Of a DNA stretch of 64,000 nucleotides, positions 58,101 to 64,000 are shown piece by piece. Source of the stretch: Xylaria sp. FL1777. Lineage: Eukaryota > Ascomycota > Sordariomycetes > Xylariales > Xylariaceae. The stretch covers positions 310,001 through 374,000 of the forward strand of contig MU400534.1 in NCBI GenBank assembly GCA_022578965.1. The letters run 5' to 3'. The notes beneath the pieces were generated by a model, which searched no databases, had not been told where the DNA came from, and worked only from the letters and a program-made list of their open reading frames with translations. Both the position numbers and the translations under genes were made by a program. Numbering within the stretch: the stretch's first letter is position 1; every line of letters begins with the position of its first letter.

Positions 58101-60224
58101 CGACTTGAAGAGTTTCGCAGATTAATAAGAATTAGATCCAGTTACGTCATTGCCGGCGATCTTTTCACTTTGTGCTTGTCGACGATTTTAGTCGGGAGCA
58201 AGCCGTTATACAAATATTTAGATAGGATTGACCGGTTAGAAATTTTACGGGTGGCTCGGCTCGAGGACCGTCTCAGATTCTTATAATTGAGTCGTTATGA
58301 TGGATTCTGCTCAGCTGATGGTAGGGAGAAGGTAAGCACTCTGTAGATACCACCGCCGTAAGACTTTCCTAGTATTCTTCGGTGCATTTCAGCACTTCCC
58401 GAGTCTTCCGAGGTGAACAGCTATAATGGAACCAGGATAAGAATCGGGATCCCCGTGAAAACTGGGTTTGGCGGTTTGTTTCCTTGTTAAGTTTATTTTC
58501 CTGGCATGATTATTAAAATATGCTAGCACACAGCCTTACATCAAGAGGTTCGCCTCTACCTGACACAACATTAGGCACCTTCCATTTTCAACACCCTGGA
58601 AAGCTCTGTCGAGCGTACTGATCTTACCATGAAGAAAACGTAGCCGCGATGACTTTTGTTAGCTATCTATACCATCTGATTTTGAAAACATCTCACGTGT
58701 CGAGGTCTTATAAACCAAAAAAAAAAAAAAAAAAAGACCGGGTGGACCAGGCCTATTCAGGGGTTCTCAGAGGAATTCAACCTATAATGGTTCTGACCCA
58801 CGCATGTCCTTGGAACTAATCAAATTAACGGCTATTTATTCTTTCTTATCTCTTTATCTGATTGTGAATTTTCATATTAAGTAGGAAGCTCGGCTTGGTT
58901 TTAAAAACGGAGATGTGCATATCTATTAACGTGTTTCCTGAACGAGAGTTGCCGGGATGTCAGGGACTAGGGTAGTAGGAGACTAGAAGGGACTTAAATG
59001 TGGGGAGACAGTCTATTATTTCCTATATAAAGGCCTGGTTTCCTCCCACTACTTCCTGGGAGGACCCAGGAATCAATAATACTGAACCCTTACCCATAAG
59101 TACGACCTAGCGGCTACCCTCTAGTGACCAAACTTCACTCCGGAGACAACACTCCTAACAAGGGAGCCCATAACGACACAGACAAATTCCGAGTCACGGC
59201 GGTCTATCGGCAAAAAGTTTATGATGAACTCGTATTCTTTGCCGGACAATATTCTGCGACGATAGGACTATACCATCACGCCAAGAGTTTTTCCCCTTTA
59301 GGAAGCTTCAATATCACATAGAAATATCAGTGACTGGCGAACGGGAGGAAATACTTATCGGATTCACCGTCGAAGGCAGGTATCTAGCATAGCTGACGGA
59401 GCATGCACAAGAGACAGCTTCAAGTGCGATTTCAACTGGGTTGTATTTACCATCATTAAGCCAGATGTGGCACTTTGCATTTTGCCGGGACTGGTAGCGA
59501 AAATCAAGTCGCTTATAACCTATCTAGTGAGAAGAGGTGAGTATTAGGTGAATATTAGTTGTTTCCAAGTTCTTTTTTGCACGTGGAAGATGCTTAGAGA
59601 AATACCACTGTCGACCTCGAAGGCAATGCTCTTTTTGCCTAACAGAGGAGAAATTGAGAAGCGATTGCTAGGGCAGCTCATCCCATCTCCAAACAAAGGT
59701 TGGGCGGTTGTGAGAGCTATAGCGTCCCTACCTACAGATGGAAATTATATCCTTTCTGCGTAGTTACATAGGATTAATGGCATAATAGCTCAAGGGTTGT
59801 CGGGCTATTTCCAGACATTTCCTCATTACTGATCCACCTTTTGCTAATTTCCATGTACATTTCGACAATACTATTCTATAAATTTAGTGTTCTCAAAATG
59901 CTAGCTACTTACCTGTCGGGAAACTAGAGCCGAAGCAGCGTGAGAATGTGCGCATTTCAAAATATGTAATATTTACCTCTGACGATGGTTTCTAGTTGAC
60001 ACGTTTCTACGTGGATACGCTATTGGATTTGCATTGCACTTAAGTGAAATGCTTTGGTCAAGTTTTCTCATCACCTGCGTCATTCGCATCTACGCAGGGA
60101 AGTAAGTTTTTAATTGAACGCGTGTTCGTGTCGTATAATATTACAACAAATAAAACTAGAGCCTAACCCGAAGCCTACCAATCCCGATGAAGTGCTACAT
60201 GTGTTATTCCTTACCACCTTTGGA
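55176..60224. other. AT-rich intergenic region without intact genes
   Basis: Five kb between the P450 and the SDR hold no gene I can support. Composition is AT-rich with long stop-dense stretches (for example 56580-57180). A 19-A run lies at 58717-58735. Short frames (57831-58286, 59124-59321, 59548-59763) lack domains. The region would fit decayed mobile DNA, but no terminal repeats, target duplication or transposase residues were found. Confidence 0.45.
58717..58735. repeat. 19-nt poly-A tract
   Basis: There are 19 consecutive A in AT-rich intergenic DNA. It could be the poly-A end of a retrocopy, but no flanking duplication or coding remnant is visible beside it. Confidence 0.7.
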
Positions 60225-61348
60225 TCACAAGCCGCCATTTAGAGCCTTCTCTACGGCCGGACGATCCTTGGAGATAACTTCATAGATCTCATCCCACGTC
60301 TTCCTCATCAGGACTTCGTCTTTCGCCATCTCTCCAGTCCTGTAATGGCGCTTAGCTCATTGCTCTGGGTCCATGACAGTTGAAAAGGGGGTGCAAGGTG
60401 GTCTATCACTTACGGGTAGAGAACATCATTGTGCCAGAAACGACCATGACTCTCCGGTCCAAGTGCGGTGCCGCTGACGAGGGTACGAGATCCTTGCTCG
60501 GCAGTGCGTGCGATGAACGAGAGGACTATATTTCCCATGGTCCGCTGCACAATATTGAAATTCCGGCCCAGTTCGGTCTTGCACAGACCGGGGCAGACGG
60601 CATTGACAATCATCTTGGGCGAACCCGTACTACTCGTGACCTTCGCGATGTGCTGCATGACGGCCATGCCTGCTAGTTTGACCATGCAGTAGCTGTCTTC
60701 GGAGACCCAGCCCTTTTCCCTGTTGGATGCTTGGAGCAGGCTTCCATCGGGGCCAAGCCATTCGCGCTTGGCTAAATCGTGACCGTTACTATTGACGAAT
60801 GTGAGATGAGGCGTCCTTCCCTGCGCCGCAGTAGACCGCAGTATGGGTAGCAGCAAGACGGCCATGAGAGCCGTCGAGAGCACGTTGACTTGTACGGCCA
60901 TCTCCCAGCCAGAGGCCGACTTTTGATAAGTCGGGTTGCCAAGGCCAGCGTTGAGAAGCGCGACATCAAGCTTGTCGGTTAGCTTTTCTAGCTTCTCAAC
61001 AAAGGCCTGCACAGAGTCGAACGAGGTTAGATCCACGGTCAAGATGTCGATCTTGGAGAAGCCAGTAGCGTTCGTGATGGCTTCTTTCGCCGCCTCTCCC
61101 TTGGGCTGCGATCGAACGCCGAGGATCAAGCGCTCCGCACCGAGGGCAGCATACTTCTGCGCGGCCTGGAAACCCAGCCCAGTGTTGGCGCCTGTGATAA
61201 GGACGGTCTTGCCGGCAAAGGACACCTTAGGGTCGGCGGGCGGATTTTTGGTGCCCCAACGAATCTTGGTATTCGGAGGCTTGGTGTTCAGATCAGCTGG
61301 GGGACCGCCGGGCCGGGTTTCCGTCGCTGTGATGGTGTTTTCAGACAT
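60225..61348 (-). CDS. short-chain dehydrogenase/reductase
   Basis: Two exons (60414-61348, 60225-60339) join across a 74-nt intron (GTAAGT to ATTACAG), giving 349 residues; without splicing the frame ends at 60410 after VLYP. After splicing the end reads VLYP-TGEMAKDEVLMRKTW and further to ALNGGL. An N-terminal extension of about 42 residues precedes VSFAGKTVLITGANTGLG, with the TGxxxGxG cofactor loop at 52-59. Other marks are LLNAG (131-135), the Ser187 region FVNSNG, and the catalytic Y220xxxK224 in DSYCMVKLAGM; VNAVCPGLCKTELGRN follows. This is a complete classical SDR core for NAD(P)H-dependent carbonyl reduction or alcohol oxidation. The substrate cannot be read from sequence. It resembles fungal retinol-dehydrogenase-like and secondary-metabolism reductases. 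The start codon is in context CTACCATGT. Confidence 0.92.
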
Positions 61349-62304
61349 GGTAGAGGTTACTAGCTAAAGGAGTAGGAATCATTCTAAGATAGGGTTTGGT
61401 GAGTTTCTTTTGAAGTCGCCGTAGATGTAGAAGTCAACTTCGTTTGATATGGTGTTAATACTTGGTCCGCGGACGTCCGACCAACAACAACTCCCAGTGG
61501 ATACTACTAGTGCGGAATTCCGCCCAGCTATTCCAGCCCCAAACACGCCGATGCATTACTTCTACTAGAATTAATCTGATCAAAGGGATTAAAGGGATAA
61601 TATTATAGAATATTATAGCACCGGTAACGGTATGATAATCGTGTAGCGCCACGTAGATGCTAAAAAGAAAGAGTAAAGGTTAACTTTGAGAGAGACTTTA
61701 TCGTGTTCCTCGGAACGGAACTGTATGGGAGCAGATCTGCAGGTGGCAGCCATAATATTGTTGCCACTGATTATTATAACTTAAATGATGTTAATTCACT
61801 GAAATAGTGTTGGTAGAATATTACTTGCGTCGATTGGGTCTTATATATTAGAAGAGAGCCTCACCAGCGCAAAGCCCTGAACAACGAGGTCAATGGTGCC
61901 CATCAACGAGCTAGTTGTGTAATATATGACACATCCCTTGCCACTGTATATTCCCCTTTCGGCACTGTGCCACGATGTACTCAACACCATCATGTCGGAA
62001 CTGGTTGTTGAAAACACAGTTTGGCTGGAACTACCGGGCTAGTCATCCCACCCTCTCTATTCCCTGACGTATTTACGCATACAGTAAGCACGCGAGTATG
62101 GGAGGGTATATCCATTGTCTATTTACTCGTCTAGCTATCGGTTCCCAGGATCCGTTTCAGTGCCGTTTTACGAGACCCGTATGTGTCTATTTCTTTAAAT
62201 TTTGCATCAAGTCATCTTCGAACGTTGCAATCGTGTGTATCCCACAAAGCAATTAGCACAATGCAATGCTTAGACTGTTTGTGCTAAAGAGTCGTTATGA
62301 TAAA
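61349..62304. other. intergenic region, no gene seen
   Basis: This is the promoter of the SDR gene and the 3' flank of the FPP synthase gene. It is AT-rich near 61580-61830, with GGGATTAAAGGGATAATATTATAGAATATTATAG-like short direct repeats at about 61586-61620. No gene is seen. Confidence 0.55.
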
Positions 62305-63528
62305 TTACTTGCTCCGCTTGTAGATCTTGGAAAGGAAGGCTTCGAAGACCTCCTTCTTCAAACCCTCGCTCTCGTCGATCTGATCGATCTTCTTCTTGAG
62401 GCTGCTGACAGACGATTCTTCGAAGTCTTCGTATATCTTTTTGAGGTTCAGATCGTTGTAAAGCTTCTTGATCTCAGCCTCATGCGCGCTGTCCTTTCGG
62501 CCATAGTGGTCCTCAAGGATCTTGCGTTGCTCGGGAGTGGCAATCTTGAGGGCCTGGTTCACTAACCACGAGCACTTATTGTCCATGATGTCTGTACCGA
62601 TCTTGCCGATGTGCTCGGGAAGACCGAAGTTGTCGAGGTAGTCGTCCTGGACTTGAAAGTACTCACCCATTGGGATCAGAATATCTTCGGCTTGCTTGAG
62701 GTTCTTGGGGGTGGCGATGTTTTGCATTTGGAGGGCAAGGGCAACGGGGAGATAGAAGCTGTAGTAGGCAGTCTTGTAGATGACGATGAAGCTGTACTTC
62801 TCAAGGCTGAAGTTGTCGAGGTTTACTACGTCCTCAGGGGCAGTAAGAAGATCGCACAACTGTCCAAGCTCAGTCTGTAAAGTGACCTCGTGAAACAGCT
62901 CGACCATATCAATGTATGATGGGTGGGATCTGAAGTGCTTCTTGAGGAGAGTGTAGATGGCCGACTCTAACATGAAGGAGTCGTTAATGGCGATCATGCC
63001 GACGCCCTCCTGGCGGTACCAGCAGGGCTTGCCACGACGGGTGATGCTGCTGTCCATAATGTCGTCAGACACCAGGAAGAAGGCCTGTAGAAGCTCAATC
63101 ATCCAGCCAAGGCTAGCGGCTTGGAAGTACTCCTTCTCGGTGAGAGCCCTGTTGAGAAGCAAAGACACCGAGTCCGGAACGGACATGCCGCGGTTGCATT
63201 TTCCGCCCACAGTGTTGACTTCAAGTGACTGGCCCTTTCGTTAGTATTGAAAGCATAGTTTGGGGTGAGGAGATGGTCAGAAAATTTATATTGCCGGCCA
63301 GCAAGGTCCGCAATCGTAAGTACGCCAATTCGGCTTTTCAATTGTGTTCGTTCATGTCGTCCCAATCGTGTACCCGTAGAATCGGAAGAGCGATGAAATG
63401 CGTCTCACCTTCTTGTACCATTCCAGATACTGTTGAGGTAGGTTATACTGCTTAGCCCAGTTGAGCAGGTCTTCCTCGAGCTTCGGGAAGACCGACTCGA
63501 ACTCCTTTAATGTGGTTTTGGTGGCCAT
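62305..63528 (-). CDS. erg20: farnesyl diphosphate synthase
   Basis: Two exons (63409-63528, 62305-63228) joined across a 180-nt intron (GTGAGA, ACTAACG branch, GGCCAG) give 347 residues, exactly the usual fungal length. The enzyme condenses DMAPP and two IPP to farnesyl diphosphate for sterols, dolichol, quinones and prenylation; it acts in the cytosol. The sequence shows GGKCNRG (48-54), the first Asp-rich motif DDIMD at 95-99 preceded by two Phe at the -5/-4 positions ([11 protein letters not shown]) that limit chain length to C15 in eukaryotic FPPS, and the second motif DDYLD at 235-239. The C-terminus ends KIYKRSK, with the basic tail common to FPPS. The Phe pair argues against geranylgeranyl diphosphate synthase. 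It is probably the housekeeping ERG20, though P450 and SDR neighbours leave open a cluster-specific copy. Confidence 0.95.
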
Positions 63529-64000
63529 CTTGCTCGTCTTGGGATGTGTGAGTCTGTATCAGGGACGTCGAACTTGAAGCGCACGTTGCTGGAAGAACAA
63601 CGAACAAGGTCAACGAGAGAGGTGAGACGGGAATGGTTGGAGGGGAACAAATGTGTGAATGCCGGCTCAAGGAGGGGATGCCCACTATCTAGATTATCTA
63701 TCGACCTGGGTAGGTTAGATTAGTGACCTGCCAAAGCATACCACGCCATTCGCTGGGAGACCCCGATTCCAAATCTGGTAGGGCCGGTCTTCGGGTACCT
63801 TAACGGTTCATTTTAGTGCGCGCCGTCTATGCGTAACCTACAGGATCAATAACGAGGCGGCGAGGTGTTAGTAGAGCTCTGAACAGCTGCCAGACACACT
63901 AACAAGATTCAAGTCTAAAAGGCGATCGGAGGGGTAGGGCGGGTGTTAGTGGGGTAACAGGATGCGAGGAGTGCCCTGGAAGCTGACGGCAGCTGACTGT
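63529..64000 (-). promoter_or_regulatory. upstream region of the FPP synthase gene
   Basis: This is the 472 nt upstream of the FPP synthase ATG, with the coding strand being minus. The leader is C/T-rich on the coding strand. No clear TATA box or sterol-response element could be identified by eye. Short frames here (for example 63452-63685) overlap the first exon and are not genes. Confidence 0.4.

Overview
This window is a piece of nuclear DNA from a filamentous ascomycete. The evidence is short introns (about 54-180 nt) with GTRAGT-like donors, CTAAC/CTGAC branch sites and YAG acceptors; fungal-type proteins (a vacuolar Pfa3 palmitoyltransferase, a TFIIIC tau138 subunit, an AIM6-like phosphodiesterase); and TACCTAGGTA-type intergenic microrepeats. 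A Sordariomycete, perhaps in or near Xylariales, is my best inference; no marker in the window proves it. Exon joins below were worked out by hand from splice signals and reading phase.

Layout. 1-1,439 (-): the N-terminal third of a phosphoinositide-specific phospholipase C, cut by the window edge. About 1.4-19.8 kb: a very long stretch with no convincing intact gene; the first 16 kb are of mixed composition and the last 2-3 kb AT-rich, with a possible decayed RTA1-like fragment near 18.5 kb. 19.8-26.9 kb (-): Pfa3 palmitoyltransferase, an atypical NAD-dependent epimerase-like protein and a multi-finger C2H2 protein. 28.7-32.1 kb (+): a tail-anchored UBE2J-type E2 and an unrecognised protein with a CxxC...CxxC knuckle and four ~30-residue repeats. 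32.7-40.9 kb (-): the giant TFIIIC B-block subunit and a CCDC137-like basic protein. 43.2-48.3 kb (+): a membrane-anchored AIM6-like phosphodiesterase, a MAT2B-like RmlD-family protein with a 20-nt microexon, and a Cys-rich single-pass membrane protein. 49.0-51.9 kb (-): a large RA-PH adaptor. 53.4-55.2 kb (-): a five-exon cytochrome P450. About 55.2-60.2 kb: an AT-rich stretch without genes. 60.2-63.5 kb (-): a classical short-chain dehydrogenase and farnesyl diphosphate synthase.

Functional picture. Most genes are housekeeping: ER-associated ubiquitination, Pol III transcription, sterol/isoprenoid supply, vacuolar palmitoylation and phosphoinositide signalling. The P450, SDR and FPP synthase lie on one strand within 10 kb, but no terpene cyclase is visible, so a terpenoid cluster is only a possibility. 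The most novel items are the repeat/zinc-knuckle protein at 31.0-32.1 kb, the Cys-rich membrane protein at 47.2-48.3 kb, the shared GTTCGT splice donor in three genes, and the 18-kb gene-poor block. No rRNA, tRNA, CRISPR array or intact transposon was recognised.
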